DNA of 64,000 nucleotides from Datisca glomerata (GCA_003255025.1 QANY01009110.1:62001-126000), one strand, 5' to 3'. Counted from the stretch's first letter, positions 50,400 to 63,737 are shown. Translations and numbers: made by a program. Notes: a model not told the origin generated them from the letters alone.

Positions 50400-52010
50400 G
50401 TTCCATCATCACATGAAGAGATACATTCCACGAAATTTTCCATGACATTCCCATGCTCTGGTAGATAGTTCGGGCTAGTTATTAGTTGTCATCAACTTTC
50501 TTGAAGTTTAGTCAAACGACTTTGATTAACATCTGAAGTCTAGCTTCCAACATTGTGTAATTTTTAGTTGAATGTATCATTGCCCTTGTATGATAATCAC
50601 ATCGAGTAGTTGGATTGTACCATCTAAGATATGGTGGCTGGAGAGGCTCGTAAAGGACCAGCACCAACTGGTTATTCTATATTAATTATGGTGATAGTTC
50701 TGTATAGGACATCAGAATTGGTTGTATTGGACGAACCGTTGGTTATTCATATTTCCCATTTGAGGCTGGTCAACTCGACCAACATTTTACTGGTGAGTTG
50801 GTGGTTTTAGATAAGATTTTGGGTTATTTTGAAATGTTGGTTGTTGGGAATGACTATTGCATGTCACTTATGGGGTATTCACCACACCTGGTGTCACGTA
50901 TTTGGGTCATTCAATGTACTTTGAAAGGCACGATTCGGGGTTCACAGTTTATGATGGATACCTAAAATTGATCATCTGCACCTCTCATTCTTTTTATTTT
51001 GACGGCAACCCATTTTCTGTAGATGATGCTTTTGACAGAGCTCCTGGAATTATACAACTTTTAATCCCACATTCTATTCTTTCACTAATGACTATAATAT
51101 CATAAAAGTCACTTGGAACATTTCCAATCATTCTATCATGAAGACCTCAAGGTATTGATGAACATTCCAAATATTTTTTGACAATGCGGGTTATACTTGA
51201 GCAGTTAATTCCCTCCACCTTTGAGCATATTCCTAAAAGCTTTCAATATGTTTTTTTAAACCTTTGCAGATCAAAATAATTAGAAGTCATGTCCATATTG
51301 TACTTGTATTGTCTTAGAAAAGTGTCAGTTTAGTCTTTACATCTCTGAATATGTTATCATCATGCTTGCATGTAGTCATTTTCTACAAACTCATGAAGTT
51401 TAAATTTATGAGGGATGGTTATATCTAGGACCAGACATAATTGGGTGTCATTAATGGTACCGTATGCATATGTTCCTTCAATAGCACGTAACCTCTCTTC
51501 TAGAAAATCCAACTTATCACTCATCAGTGGAATTTCGCTTAGTTTGATAACGAGCTTCTGCGCTTTTGGTTCATCGAGATCATCTATGATGATTCACTCA
51601 ATATCATGTTCTCTTTGTGAGGTGAAAACTTGATTGTGGTTAGGTGGCACTGTTGGGGTCTCGTACCCAAATTTTCTTGAATGCATCAATTCTTGGAGAC
51701 TTGGAAACATGTAATGCTGCACATTATTGGTATTGATGGAGCATGGAATTGGTCTGCCTGATGACATCGGTAGATTGGAGTGAATCCAGGAGGGTAAAGT
51801 GGACTATCGACGTTGATCTCGTGGTGATGGTGCCCTTTTACGGATTTTCAAGACATGTTTTTCCTTTGTTGGTGGCGAGAAGTTCCAAGACTCTGGCCAT
51901 TTGTTCTTTTAGCTCCCAAATTTCTTATTTCATTATCTCTTGTGATTACTTTTTCTTGTTCATCCATGATTCTAGCTTGAGATTATACTCTTTAAGGATA
52001 ATGGAGGCGC
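50400..52010 (-). pseudogene. gag remnant of the Ogre/Tat-type element
   Basis: The minus strand from about 52010 shows a helical EIWELKEQMARVLELLATNKGK stretch (listed by key residues: WELKEQMARVLELL). This is followed by a proline-rich linker (PPGFTP near 51790), an ERLRAIEGTYAYG block near 51480 and an EYAQRWREL block near 51210. These are landmarks of Tat/Ogre gag. The frame is broken many times. The limits are approximate and the downstream end near 50400 is uncertain. Confidence 0.65.
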
Positions 52011-53042
52011 ACCCAATAAGTTTTCTTTTCCTCTTTCATTTTTATTCATTTTTTTAAATGAAAAAAAGAAAAAGAAAACTACATTAGCATATGCATGAGG
52101 GAAAGAAAGAAACTGTAATGCATGAAGGAATGAAAGAAATTTCAATGCATGAAAGAGTAAATAAATCCTATAAAATAATGAAGCAAATGATGAACATATG
52201 GTGCATGTACTAAAGTTAAACTTATAATGCACAAAATAAATAATGAAAATTCTGATGCATGAAATGAAGAGTTATATACAAATCACGAGTTTAGAAAAAA
52301 TGTTGATGGATGGAGTTAATGACAATTCTAAAAGATGGAGGGAAATAAGATTCATCTCAAAAAATTCATTGTACTTGTATGCCAAAATAATAACAATAGT
52401 AATCAACGATGAATGTAACGATGAAAATGATACATTTATGATGGTGATAATGATGATGAGGATGACGATGATCATGATAATGATGACCATGATGATGATG
52501 ATAACTCGATTCAAAAAATTGAAAACAAATTATGCTAAATATCAAGTACCACATAAAGGTTCAACATGACTTACCTAACACAATTGGAAGACCCTAGGAT
52601 TTGGGTTTGATTAATCATTATGGGAGGCTTTAAGGTTGTCTAGATATGTGTAGTTAGAGTCTAAAACTCTTAAAGGGTTCTCAGGCTATCCACATTGTTA
52701 TCCAAATGGAGTAACAGAGGCCCCAAACGGTTTCTCGAAAGGTTCGACCTGAGTGAGAACTTTCATGAGCCTGCACGAAAAATTAATTCCACGAAGGCAT
52801 TCCATTACTCATTCTCTCTAATCCTAAACGTAAAGCACTAGGTATGGGGCTAGTGTATGTGTGTGAATTAAAAATTATGTAAAGAAATATACATCGTAAA
52901 AAATAAACTATACACAACTACAAGCATGAATAAGAAAAATGATGAATCAAATAAACAAATAAAGAACCACACAAAATGATAGCATATGTTAAAATTTTGA
53001 CTTGACTCTCTATCGATTTAAAAATGGTTAGACCGATTACTT
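52011..53042 (-). other. 5' leader of the Ogre/Tat-type element
   Basis: Non-coding. It contains an atgatg-rich simple repeat (about 52435-52503) and several tgcatga words between 52090 and 52265. Long leaders between primer site and gag are usual in this lineage. Confidence 0.5.
52435..52503. repeat. ATG/GAT-rich simple repeat
   Basis: Degenerate (GAT)n-type run. ORFs predicted across it on both strands are composition artefacts. Confidence 0.75.
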
Positions 53043-53060
53043 CCCCAGAGGAGTCGCTAA
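53043..53060 (-). other. primer binding site, tRNA-Arg-like
   Basis: The minus strand reads agcgactcctctgggga directly inside the right LTR. This is close to the site used by Ogre elements. Confidence 0.75.
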
Positions 53061-53062
53061 GC

Positions 53063-55238
53063 TGTCGTAACGTGCCTGCGACGCGGAGCGGTGATTGAAA
53101 ATATCATTTTTGAAGAAAATAAATTCAGAGTCTCCACCAATCAATTTAGGGTGTGATCGGTCACCCAATTTTTAAACAAATTTTGGTCTAACGAAAACTC
53201 AAAATTGGTTCGGGAGTCATTTGTGTGTGGGAAAAGTATTAGCACCCCCATTTCACCCATTGTTAAAACGGTTACCAGATTTAATCAAATGCTATCCAAA
53301 TTATATTTTAAAATAATGTTAAAGAAATTCATTTATGAATGTCCCATTTGGTACATTTTACGTCATAGAAATGAACAAAACAAATGACATTTAATGGATG
53401 TTACAAAGACCATTGAAAAACTATTTTTTGTCTATTTATTATTATTATAAAATCAAAACATTATTGGAGTTATTCTCAGTATCCTAAAAATAATTCCTCA
53501 CCTTGATAGTTTGAGAAATTCAATATCCTAAAAATCCCAAAGTTTGTCATCGAATTTTTTAGTGAAAATTAAATAATAAAATTAATAAAATTTAAATCTA
53601 ATTGTTCTGGTTTCAATTTATGAACGTTAATTCTGATGATAAAAGAATGAAACAATAATCACATTACAATCATGATGATATGATAATAATACATAAATAA
53701 ATAAAAGAGATAACAACTATAAAAAAGAATAATGGAAAGAAATGTTAGAGATGATAAAAATGATAAATTTTAAAAGGAAAATGTAGGATGAAAATAAGAA
53801 AACAATATGTGTAACACGTAAAAAGATATATATAAATAAAATAAATTAAAACAAACAACAACATCTACTAATAAAAGAAATGAAAAAAATAAACAACAAC
53901 AAATAAAAAATAAAAGTTAAACACAAAAAATACAGAGGGTGATGTCACCCTCTGCTGTTTTTATATTTTATTTTTTTAAAGAATATATATATATAATTAT
54001 TTCATAAATAAATTAATAATAAATCTTTTATGTGTAAATAAATTAATTTATGAAAAATGCTTAATTTCATACATAATTCCCATGGACATACTATTATTTT
54101 TTACTACATACTCTACTAACTATCATTTTTCCTTTCTTCTTTCATTGCTAATCAAATATCAAATTAATAATCATGGATGGTAACTTGTTCAAACAAGTAT
54201 CACTAAAGAAACATCAATAAAACTTTTAAAATAGAATATTTTTTGTTTAAGATATAAATATACCATTTTATTTTGGACTACTTAGTTCACTAATTACCAT
54301 TTTTTCATTCTTCCTTCATTGCTAGGAATGATCATTGGTCGTAACTAGTTCAAACAAGTGTCACTAAAATAACAACAAGAACTAAAAAAGAAAAGACTTA
54401 TGAGAACATTAAAAAAATTTCAAAGCTTTAATATTTACATAACTTCATATAGATGTTTAACTCTATATTTTATGTATAAGAAATTATCATATGAGATTTT
54501 TGCAATAAATGTACACTTTTAACCCATTAAAAGGTTGATTCAAATTGAGTTAATTTTACACCCATCAAAGGTTTCATCATCCTCATTGATCGAGTTGATG
54601 ATAAAGATATCTTATTATCAAATTTGTGAGAAAATCATCAATGCATTAAAATAAAATTTAAGATTAAGCGTACAAAATGAAGAGGGAAGAATAAAGCATA
54701 TAAAGTACATGGGTATGAATGAGAAAAGATGAAAAACAATGAACAATATATCTTATTAGTAGAGTTGCACGAAATTTAGACTAGACTAAGAAAAAGAATG
54801 AGAGAAAATGAATAGATGAATAGAAATGTAAGCTCTATTTCTCTCTCTAAGAAAATCTCTCTTATTTCTCACACACACTCTCTAAAAAGATTATCCCCTT
54901 CTTTCAAGAGCCTTTCCTCTTTCTTACTCCAAAATTCCTCTTATTTCTCTCTCAAAAATCACCTTCTCCTCTCTCTAAAAAAACCACCTCCTTCAAGTGA
55001 AGGATTCACTCCTTATTTATAGGTAATATTAGGACTTATCTTTTTTCTTTTAATCTTTTTGCTCAATTTTTTAATTGTTTTAGTCTTTGGACTATTTTCC
55101 TCATTATTACTCTTTGGGCTATTTATCTATTTTAGAAATTATTTTTTTATATCACTCACAGTCTTAGGCTAGTAAATAGACTAATAATCAAAATGTGTAT
55201 ATTTAAATTATTGGTCCAAATAAAATACAGTATTTACA
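53063..55238 (-). repeat. 5' LTR of the Ogre/Tat-type element (right copy)
   Basis: 2176 bp, tgtcgtaacg to gtatttaca, collinear with the left copy. It keeps more CpG sites near its start than the left copy. Confidence 0.92.
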
Positions 55239-56057
55239 AAGAGTTTTTTTTTTTACTTTGAGACTGAAGTGCAAGAGTTTCTTTTTTTTTTTTTGCATTT
55301 AACCCTATTATTTATCTCAAACTAGTTATATGTAAACCATTATGAAGAAAATGGGTTCTTGTATTGATTCAACAAATGTATGTAAATACATTACTTAATT
55401 ATATATGGATTAAGTTATTGTCTAAGTTTAATGTGAGAAGTGAGGTGCTAATAATTTATAGATTAATATTTTTACACTTATAAAATATTTAGAACACAAC
55501 ATATAAATGAATGTCACATCAATTTTACTTAAAATTTTATCAATTACTTATTGACTCAACGTGTTTTTAAATAGAAGTGAGCACTAGGTCTAATCAAACT
55601 AAATTGACTAAACGGACACAATTACAGTAGCCAATTAGATAGAGACAACTCAGCACCAACACTAACAATTAGCATATTTTGATGTTTTTCTTTTAACCTA
55701 TCCATTGTTAAAAAAAATTAAACAAAATAAAATTAAAATAATCATATTCATCCAATTGAATTAATGAGTAATTCTATCACAATAATCCAATTTTAAGTAT
55801 TCATTTGGGAAGGGGGGTGGGGAAAAATAGTTAAAAGTTATAAGCAATTAGATTAAAAAGAAAAAGAAATTGCTCCCGGAAGGAGATTTACCAAAAAAAT
55901 TAATGTTTGCAAAATTTCCATGAGATTAAAAAAAACTAAATAAAAACTGTTATATATCATATGTATAACCATTTTTATATTTGTAAACTTTGATAAAAGA
56001 ACATAAAACATAACAGGTAATATTTAAAAAAGAAAGAAAGAAAGAAATAGATATAAT
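55239..56057. other. AT-rich spacer with one MITE arm
   Basis: No gene seen. A stretch at about 55500-55562 is clearly related to the second arm of the MITE-like element at 10650-10704 and continues past it in the same way. A (gaaa)n run lies near 56030-56045. Confidence 0.5.
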
Positions 56058-56065
56058 ATAGCATT

Positions 56066-58131
56066 TAGGGGTGTGAAAAAACTAAAAAAAATGACTCCTC
56101 AAATCATTCAAACCATAATCTATTAGGTGGTTTAAATAGTAAATATAGATTGGTTTGATTTCATTTTTTAAGAAATCATTAAATTCGATTTGAACCCGAT
56201 TTTTTTTTAAAATCACTCAACTCAAATCAAACATACTACTTAAGCCTAATTTCATCTCAATCTGGCCCAATACTCATACAGAACACAGTCTTAGCTTAAT
56301 GAAATAAGACTTATTTTATTATTTATTAATTATACAGAAATATGACTAATTTATTAAGATGAATTATTTTCTTGCATTTACTTTATTAACTTTAAACACG
56401 AAGCTGTCAACACACCCAAACCAATCCGATAACTAATGGGGCTTTAATAGAACTAATAATTATTTTAAACTTAATACAAAATTAGACAACTAATTTTATA
56501 ATCATTAAAAATAATCAAATTTAATAACCGCAATAACTAAAAATACATATATTCTTAGTATATCTTTTTACTATTATTTAACAATTTTTTTTAAAATTTG
56601 AAAACTCCAATTTAATGATTTGCCCAGTACATCCTCTTGTGCATCGGCCCTATCTCTAAATGGTCTTGGTTCCGAATAAGGCTCTAATTACACCACTTCG
56701 TTGAAAGAACGATTTGGTATAATCGCCAGATGAAATCAGCCTCATTTTTGGCTCTCGTGTGACGGTTGTCATAACTTCTGTCTATCTGCTGTTAAATGAC
56801 TTTATAAAGTCCTAAGGGTAGTCTCAAAGATAAGGGAATCAAGCCATATTCGTTTTTATTAGTTGTCCTAGGGAAATGAGTCAGTATTGGTTGTTGGCAT
56901 GCCCGAGCTAAGATCAGTTGAGGTGGGTAAAGACGATTGCCTAACTTACTTGGTAAAGGACTACTTTTGTTTAGTTGTCATGGACCGATTCTAGGTGGTT
57001 CACTTTAGACCCCTAATATTTTGAATTTTTTTCCTAAAATCTCTCTTTTTCTCCCCGTCTCCTCTCTCATTATATATAGGGGTGGCAGCCAGGCCGACCC
57101 GGCTGTCCATGCTCGACTCGACTGGGCCTTTCCAGAAGGTTCACGGGCCGGGTCACCGAAAATTTAGGCGATCTGGAATGAACCGTTGAACCGGCCCGCG
57201 AAGTCACGGGCTGAGCCCGGTTAAATAACTGGCCCGGCCCATTTCTCTCCCCTTAATGTGATTTAATTCTTAAAAATATAGATGGGAAGAGTTGAACCTT
57301 AGTGGGGAATAGATGAAGTGTAGAGATTACCATTAAGCTATATGAAAGTCATGTTACTTTTTTATTAATATTTTATTTTATTACTTTAAAATCTCAATAG
57401 AAAAACTTGTAATAATAAGTAAAATAATTATTTTATTTATTAAATTCATAAACTAGTGATATTCATATTCAAGTAAAATAAAAAAAAATATAATAAATAA
57501 TTAATCACTAATTTATAAATCATGTTCATTAACAGAACAAAAAATATTAAGAATATTAAGTCAATATTTTTTAAAGTTTTCATGAATCCAATTTTTAATT
57601 GAATAAAATATTCATTTAAATGAAAAAAAATTATTTTTATTTAATTAAATACGTTTATCTCAAAAATATATTATTTGAAGTATCGATAAATTGTGTTAAG
57701 AGACAATAAGAATATATTTTAAACCACTAATTTAACAAAAGTTATCTTAGTCTATTAGTAAAGAGTGTGATTTATAAGGGAAATGTCAATGGTTCAAACT
57801 TCACTACATACATAATCGTTGAATTTTTTAGACACAAAAATAGATTCAAGGGTCGGGCCGGTTCAGGCCTCATGGGTAAATTAGTATTTAAATAAGGAAA
57901 TTATTAAATTTAATAAAATTTATTATGTGTTATATTTGATTTTTTTTTCAAAAGTTATGGACAGTTGATTTTAGAATTAAAAAATTATCTAAATGGTATC
58001 AATTATATCTGTTATAGCTTGGTTCAGATTGGTTTATGTGTTTGATTAGGTTGGTTCAGATTAGTTTATCAGTTTATTTTGATTATAGAATTTATCTAAA
58101 ATCAAACCAAACCATCCAATGAACACTCCTA
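56066..58131. mobile_element. hAT-type DNA transposon, non-autonomous, 8-bp TSD
   Basis: The ends taggggtgt (56066) and acactccta (ending 58131) are inverted with one mismatch. They are flanked by a perfect 8-bp duplication atagcatt (56058-56065 and 58132-58139). Eight-bp duplications with this kind of terminus identify hAT. No transposase ORF is left; the 2066 bp contain AT-rich sequence, a block of different composition at about 56620-57010 and a second hAT-like sequence from 57077. Confidence 0.85.
57077..57880. mobile_element. second hAT-like sequence nested in the first
   Basis: It begins taggggtggcagcc, followed by dense GGCCCGG/CCGGGC motifs up to about 57240, the usual subterminal pattern of another hAT family. 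Related GGGCCGG motifs reappear near 57853. A matching opposite terminus was not found, so the right limit is approximate and the copy may be truncated. Confidence 0.5.
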
Positions 58132-58143
58132 ATAGCATTAATT

Positions 58144-58690
58144 TCAAAAGTTTATAACCAATAAAACTATGTACTTAAAAGAAAAAAAACAAATAAATAA
58201 ATTATGACTAAAAACTCCTTTTAATACTTTTAATAAGACTAAAAGGAGTTTTAAGTAAAATACATTTTGAAATGCATTGAAACTATCCTTTTGTTGAATA
58301 ATAGTACAACAATCTGAATGGTAACGGATGTGTTTCATCTCGTTTGTTTTCAGATCGTATATAGCATATATCTTATGTCTCTTGCTCAAATTTTTTTTCT
58401 CTATTAGAATCTCTATATAATCTCCACATCTGTCGAGCCACGTAATGTGACGAAAATCAACATATAGTATCAATTCTTTCTCTAGGTTCAAATTGATCTT
58501 GAAACTTTTTGTCCAAACACCTCTCTACGTCATTCAACACGTGGATTTGAAACTCGTTAGTTTCCACCAACTTCATGATACAAGGAAGATTGTCCCCCAT
58601 TTGTAGAAACCCGTTAAAAACACCACGTGGCACATCAATGTAATGAGCGCTACCAACTTCCCGTAGAACATGAATTATCATAACTCTTAG
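58144..58690 (-). pseudogene. F-box protein pseudogene, C-terminal part
   Basis: Two overlapping minus-strand frames (58681-58457 and 58491-58144) read as one stretch after a frameshift near 58480. The pattern resembles an F-box-associated C-terminal domain: a VPRGVFNGFL block, a TWLDRCGDYIEIL block and a KIYAIYDLKTNEMKHI block, the last like the usual repeat ending in YDPKT..I. Its upstream end stops where the Harbinger-like element begins. The N-terminal part is found beyond that element. Confidence 0.55.
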
Positions 58691-61098
58691 GAGCCGTTTG
58701 ACGTGGGCTAAATAAGAATGCTGAGAAAGTTAAATTGCTGAGAAAGTTTTAATGGTAAAATTAGATTGAAAGTTTTTGAGATAGTCATATATGGTAACGC
58801 ATGATTAATTTAAAAAAATTACTGGAAAAGTATGATTACCTTGTTTGATATAGTATAAGACTTGGGAAAGTTGTTGAGAAAATTGAGTAAAATTGTTTGA
58901 AAAGTTATATGGAATATTGAGAGTAATTAAATGAATAAATATTTATTATTTTTTAGCAAGTATTATTTATATATTCTAATACAACACGATATCGTTAATT
59001 AGCTATTTATTACCGTCACCAATAAAAATAAATCTACTATTTTTCTTTTACTACACCAAAAAAAATAATTTTTTCCTTAAATTGTACAAATCAATGCAAC
59101 ATAATTAAATAAAGATAAAAAATACACACACCTCTAAAATCTCCCCAACTTTCAAAAGAAAAAAAATCCTATATCTCCATTTTCATATTCACTCTCTCAC
59201 TTTACCAAACAGAAGCCTCTGTCTCCACAAAATAGAAGAAAAATATGGGTTTCCTTCCAACTCGTCTGAGCTCGTCCAACCCGTACATCTACACTTCTTC
59301 AACTCCAGGCACGTTCGTCCTCTCTCTCTCTCTCTTTCTATTTTTTTAGAAGCAATCAGGTAATAGAATTAAAGTTGTAGAAAAAAATTATCAGCTATAG
59401 TATTCCCTCTCTCACTCTTCTCTCTCTGGAGTCTTCTTCTCTAAATACACCCACTCAGAACAAAGTTGCAGAGAAGAACCATTTGAAACTGTGAATCGGA
59501 GCTTCGAAATGAAACCCTCTTATCTCTTTCTCAGGTTTAAACTTTGAATTTGTTCAAAATCTGAAATTTGTGTTTAAGTATGAGTTTTGATCGTTTTCTG
59601 AGAAATTGGAAGAAACTCTATTTTCACTCTCGGTTCTTCTTTTTCAAAAGACCTAAGCTAGGCTTGGTCCCTGATTTCTTCTTCAAACTCTTGTTGGCAC
59701 TGGTTCAGCTGCAGGTACTCCTACGATAACTAACCCGACTTCTTCTGTATTCTCTAAAAGGGGTAGTAATAAGAGAATTAGGAGTGGGGAAATTAAGAAT
59801 ACAGATGCATTGACACATACTTTGAAAATTTATGGGGAAGCCTATAAAGCTGCTAGTGATAACATTGCTAAACTTGCATCATGCTTCCAACATGAAAGTG
59901 AAGAAGATGAGAGGAGGTATCAAAATTTTGGAGAATTGCAGCTTGTTGAGGGGTTGGTTGACCAACAACTTGAGGCTGACATTCTTTTAGCAAATAACCT
60001 TGGTCAAACACAATTCTTCTTCTCCCTTCCATGTCAATATAGGAGGCCATATGTCTTACGCATCATAAAAGATGTCACAAGTCATTGACGGGAATTGTGT
60101 TATAGTGCTTCAGTTTGTTGACATCCTATTTTGTGTTTTGTAATATTTTGTCAAGCTTAACGCTTTATACTTTTGGTCAAGCAGATGTATTGCTGTGAAA
60201 TTGAATGTTTACTAGCGTCTTCAAATATGATCTGTATATTTGTGTTTGTATATGACTATTAGGTGCATGTAATTGATAGTGTATGTTTGTGTATGTATAT
60301 CACTATTAGGTGTATGTAAATCTAGTGGGAAAAAGGACCATGTTTTTGGTTCTTATGAAATATAATGGTTACTGCTTTCAAGTTTCTTATCCTTGTATTA
60401 TATATTGCTTCTAAATTTTATTTGAATACAAGCTAGTGTCATAGATGTGCAAAATAGTAAATTAGTACCATAAGTTTTCTGCAAACTCTCTACTTTAAAA
60501 GCAGCACCAACCTAACTCATTTCTTCATCAAGGATCCTTACAATAAAAAATTTCTGCATCCTTCTAATAACATATTGGTTTAATATATATATACTATTGA
60601 CAAAATTCAAAGAAATTATTACTTGAGAGGATAATGATCCTTACCCAAACTTGACATGGCGCTTGTCTTAGAATGGTGAAGACACATTTCCTTTTTACCC
60701 CATCCTTCACTTTCGGTTTCGCTTGTCCACACGTGCTGAGTGTTTCTTTGAAAAAATAAAAAAATATGAGAAAATGATAAATACTAGTAAAATAAAGCAA
60801 AATTGAAAGAGGATACATATATGAGAAAATTCATAAAATTCAGTGAGGTGTATTTAACGAGGGAGGAGAATTGAGATTATGATATGAATATATTTGGTAA
60901 AGTTATTTTTTTAAGGTTGGAATAAGTAATTAATGATATTTTTATGTGAGTTGAGAAAATAAAATATATTTTGAAAAATGTATGTTGATATGATGAGTAA
61001 GTGAATTGAGAATGTTATTTGGTAAAATAGATTTATGAGGGAATGTGGTTGGAAAAATAATATGGGATTGTTATTTAGCCAGGTTAAATAATTTTACC
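58691..61098 (+). mobile_element. PIF/Harbinger-like element interrupting the F-box gene
   Basis: The left end (gagccgtttgacgtgggctaaataagaat) and the reverse complement of the right end near 61067-61098 share an inverted ggctaaataa-aat core. It carries a Myb/SANT-like accessory ORF but no transposase. Exact ends and the expected 3-bp target duplication are not resolved. Confidence 0.6.
59716..60087 (+). CDS. Myb/SANT-like accessory protein, C-terminal exon of the Harbinger-like element
   Basis: An open frame follows a splice-acceptor-like tgcag at 59707-59715 and ends at TGA 60085-60087, about 123 codons. It has a basic stretch (KRGSNKRIR). It ends in an acidic, leucine-rich segment with FFFSLPCQYRRPYVLRII, a terminal pattern seen in the DNA-binding accessory ORF of plant Harbinger elements. 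The Myb/SANT domain that should precede it was not found, so it is probably truncated. An ATG frame at 59244-59305 (MGFLPTRL...) could be an upstream exon but has no support. Confidence 0.5.
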
Positions 61099-61099
61099 A

Positions 61100-61790
61100 T
61101 GACAAATGAGAATACTTGTAACAAACATGAAAAAATGCTGAAAAATAAATTTACCACGAAAAATCAGAAAGAAACACCCTTATGTCATCCATTAAATCTT
61201 CCCCTATTGCCCAATAAAGAATGTGGGTTATATTATTCATAAGCATAAATGTTATATCAATCCTCGTCCATATCTTACATCTAAGAGTCAACACTGACAA
61301 ATAGTATTATTTTACGAGCTGGCAATAAGACATATCAATTTATATTGTTCAGTATTAGGAACTCTAGCGATTCACAGTAATCTACTAAAAAATAATCAGA
61401 TTTATTGGTTCTAGGACACGTAACCATAAATTCAAGCAATGAAACAGTATCGAAGACGTAGACACACTCATACGAATCGTCCAGAGTATGATCAAGCCAT
61501 CTACACTGACTAACATGGAACGTTTAAGTGGACAAGCAAGAGTTTCGATTGGTGTATGTTCAATGTCGAGAAATACCACATCAAGTGAAAAACCTTTCTT
61601 GGATCACCAATTGATTGGATTGAGAGAGTTTGCGATGTTCTTCTATAAATCGGTGGCTTTGAATTATATCGCGTCACCCCTAGCAAACGTAGTTGCACGA
61701 ATAGTAAAGGTTACGTGCTGGAATTTGGAGGAGGATTTCAAAGTATACTTCTGCTGCGTAGTATGGCACCAGTCCATCAACGTCTGCCAT
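61100..61790 (-). pseudogene. F-box protein pseudogene, N-terminal part
   Basis: A minus-strand ATG at 61790-61788 opens a short frame with an F-box-like EVYFEILLQIPARNL pattern, ended by a TAG near 61690. Homology continues across frameshifts: RFIEEHRKLSQSNQLVIQE near 61650-61595, a SVDGLI block near 61505 and a YECVYVFDTVSLLEFM segment near 61470-61420. These follow the usual order of F-box, linker, and the GLI..L...vyvfNP motif. Then comes the Harbinger-like element, and the C-terminal half is at 58144-58690. Confidence 0.6.
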
Positions 61791-63439
61791 TTTCGCACAA
61801 TCATTGCTTGTTGATCTCACCATTTTCTACTTTACCGATTGGACAAAAAATATAACAAACAAGAAATTAACAATGACCAGAAAATGAGAGATATAGAACA
61901 GAGAAAATGTGAAAAAAAAGTATGTTTATGAATTTCTACTGATCAACAAATTAACAATACTCTTCTCTCTTTGATGTGATCTTAATTGTACCACAAACAA
62001 ATTAATAATTATATATATCAAGTGTTATAATATATTTTATAACTGATTATCCTACTATTATCTCCTAAGCTTGCTTATATTCAAAATGTCATTCTCATTG
62101 TCCGACTTACATCAATGTAATGTCAAAAGAAAATCATATGATTTTTACCTTAAACTTTTTTTTTTTCGGTAAAAAAAAATGTAAAGTAAAATTTTTACCT
62201 TAAACTTGATTTGTCGATCTCTAAACAACTTGTTTTCCCTTATTGGAAATCTCAATTTCAATGGCAGTTGGAGACGGCAAAACCTCTCAATCTTATGGCA
62301 CCAAAAAGTTTCACAAAGGCGCAGCTTTATATAGGTCTAGACACCCAAAATTTTAGGCTGAAAATTTTAAAGTGTTTTTTTTTGGTAAATAAATTTTTAA
62401 GTGTTGAGTTTGAATTATGTAAGAGAGAAAGGTGGCAAGTTTAAGATCATGCATATCTTTAAAATATTTCCAAAACTTATTAACCTTTCTTAAAATCTTC
62501 TTAAAACTTGCTTGGCTTCCAAGTTTTATTTTCAAAATCTGAAAATAATTTCTACAATTTAAGGGAAAAAAATACCTAAATAAGATTTTGGTTTGAGAAA
62601 ATAGTAGGAAAAGACATGTTTCGGGGCAAAGTTTAAAAAATGGCTGAAAGAAATTTTATTTATAAAAACAACCGAAAATATGACAGTGGTAAATAACTTG
62701 TTTACTAAAATCACACAGTAGTGAATAAATTATTTATCTTATTTTAGCCATTTTTACAATAAGAAAAGAACTATTATTACAGTTCGTTAACAATTTTCAA
62801 TGATTTTTCTTAAAAGATTGGCTTTGGTTTTTGGTTTAAAAGAAACTATTATTTATTAACTTAATATTTTCTGACATCAGAAGAAGATGTAGTTTTGTTT
62901 ATATCTTAAAAACATTTTTTATTATTTTTTCACAATTTTCGACCACGTCAATATTAAAGGGATGTGGTCATATTGAGAAATAGTCTAATTCGAAGTCAAT
63001 TTTTTTTTACCAAAAGTAGGCAATTTACTATCCGTAGTGAATATTACATGACTCCCTTGCGCGATATTGTTTGTAATTAAAATTGAATAGTATAGAGTCT
63101 CAAAATACTAAATTATTTTAGGATGTGTTTGGAAAATATTAGACTAAACATAACTTAGTTTGAGAATAAGGATAAACCTAGGGAATCAAAACTGCAAATT
63201 GCCATAATTTCCACTTTTTTCTATAAAAAAATAGATCCGCGATAAGGCGATTTAAAATATTGATACCATTGCTTTGTCTCCTGAGTTAATGACTAAATAA
63301 CATTCTCTCTCCCCAACAAAGCTTTCTCTATCTTATTTATTCTTTCATCACATTCATTTTTCATCGGAGAATGATATCTGGGGAGAAAAAACTTCATCTC
63401 TCTGATTTATTCTTTCATCACCTTCGTTCCTCATTGGTA

Positions 63440-63460
63440 AAGGAGATCTCAGATCTCCTT
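63440..63460. repeat. 21-bp palindrome
   Basis: aaggagatct-c-agatctcctt is a perfect inverted repeat around one central base. Confidence 0.85.
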
Positions 63461-63737
63461 CACTGGTGAAGTTTTTTATGTCGTTCTAATTTTGTTTTCT
63501 TCTATTTCGTATAAATACATTTTCTCCACCTAGATCTAGATCTATGCTGGTTTTTCCTCCACCTAGATTTAAATCTATGATGTTTTCATTCGGTAGCATT
63601 CGTTTTATGACTGTCTTCAATAAATCTAGCTCAGATCTACAAGTTTAGGTGGTCGATTGTGCCAAATTCTTAATTGGATCATTCGACAGTATAAATTTCA
63701 ACCAATTTCAGTCAGGCAAGACTTTTTGGGTGGTGAA

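Larger units (their letters stand above)
44452..55238 (-). mobile_element. Ogre/Tat-type LTR element without visible pol (non-autonomous)
   Basis: Direct LTRs of 2189 and 2176 bp (44452-46640 and 53063-55238) bound 6.4 kb. The primer site is tRNA-Arg-like (gcgactcctctgggga on the minus strand), as in Ogre elements. Gag-like remnants lie at about 50400-52010 and a polypurine tract adjoins the left LTR. No RT, RNase H or integrase is visible. Tandem repeats occupy the 3' end of the internal region. The flanking 5-mers are aaaag and aagag. Confidence 0.87.

Noticed and set aside
52243..52569. Met- and Asp-rich ORFs on both strands
   Set aside because: They cross a GAT/ATG simple repeat and have no domain.
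60594..60818. 74-codon minus-strand ORF
   Set aside because: It lies in the non-coding tail of the Harbinger-like element, with no recognisable domain.
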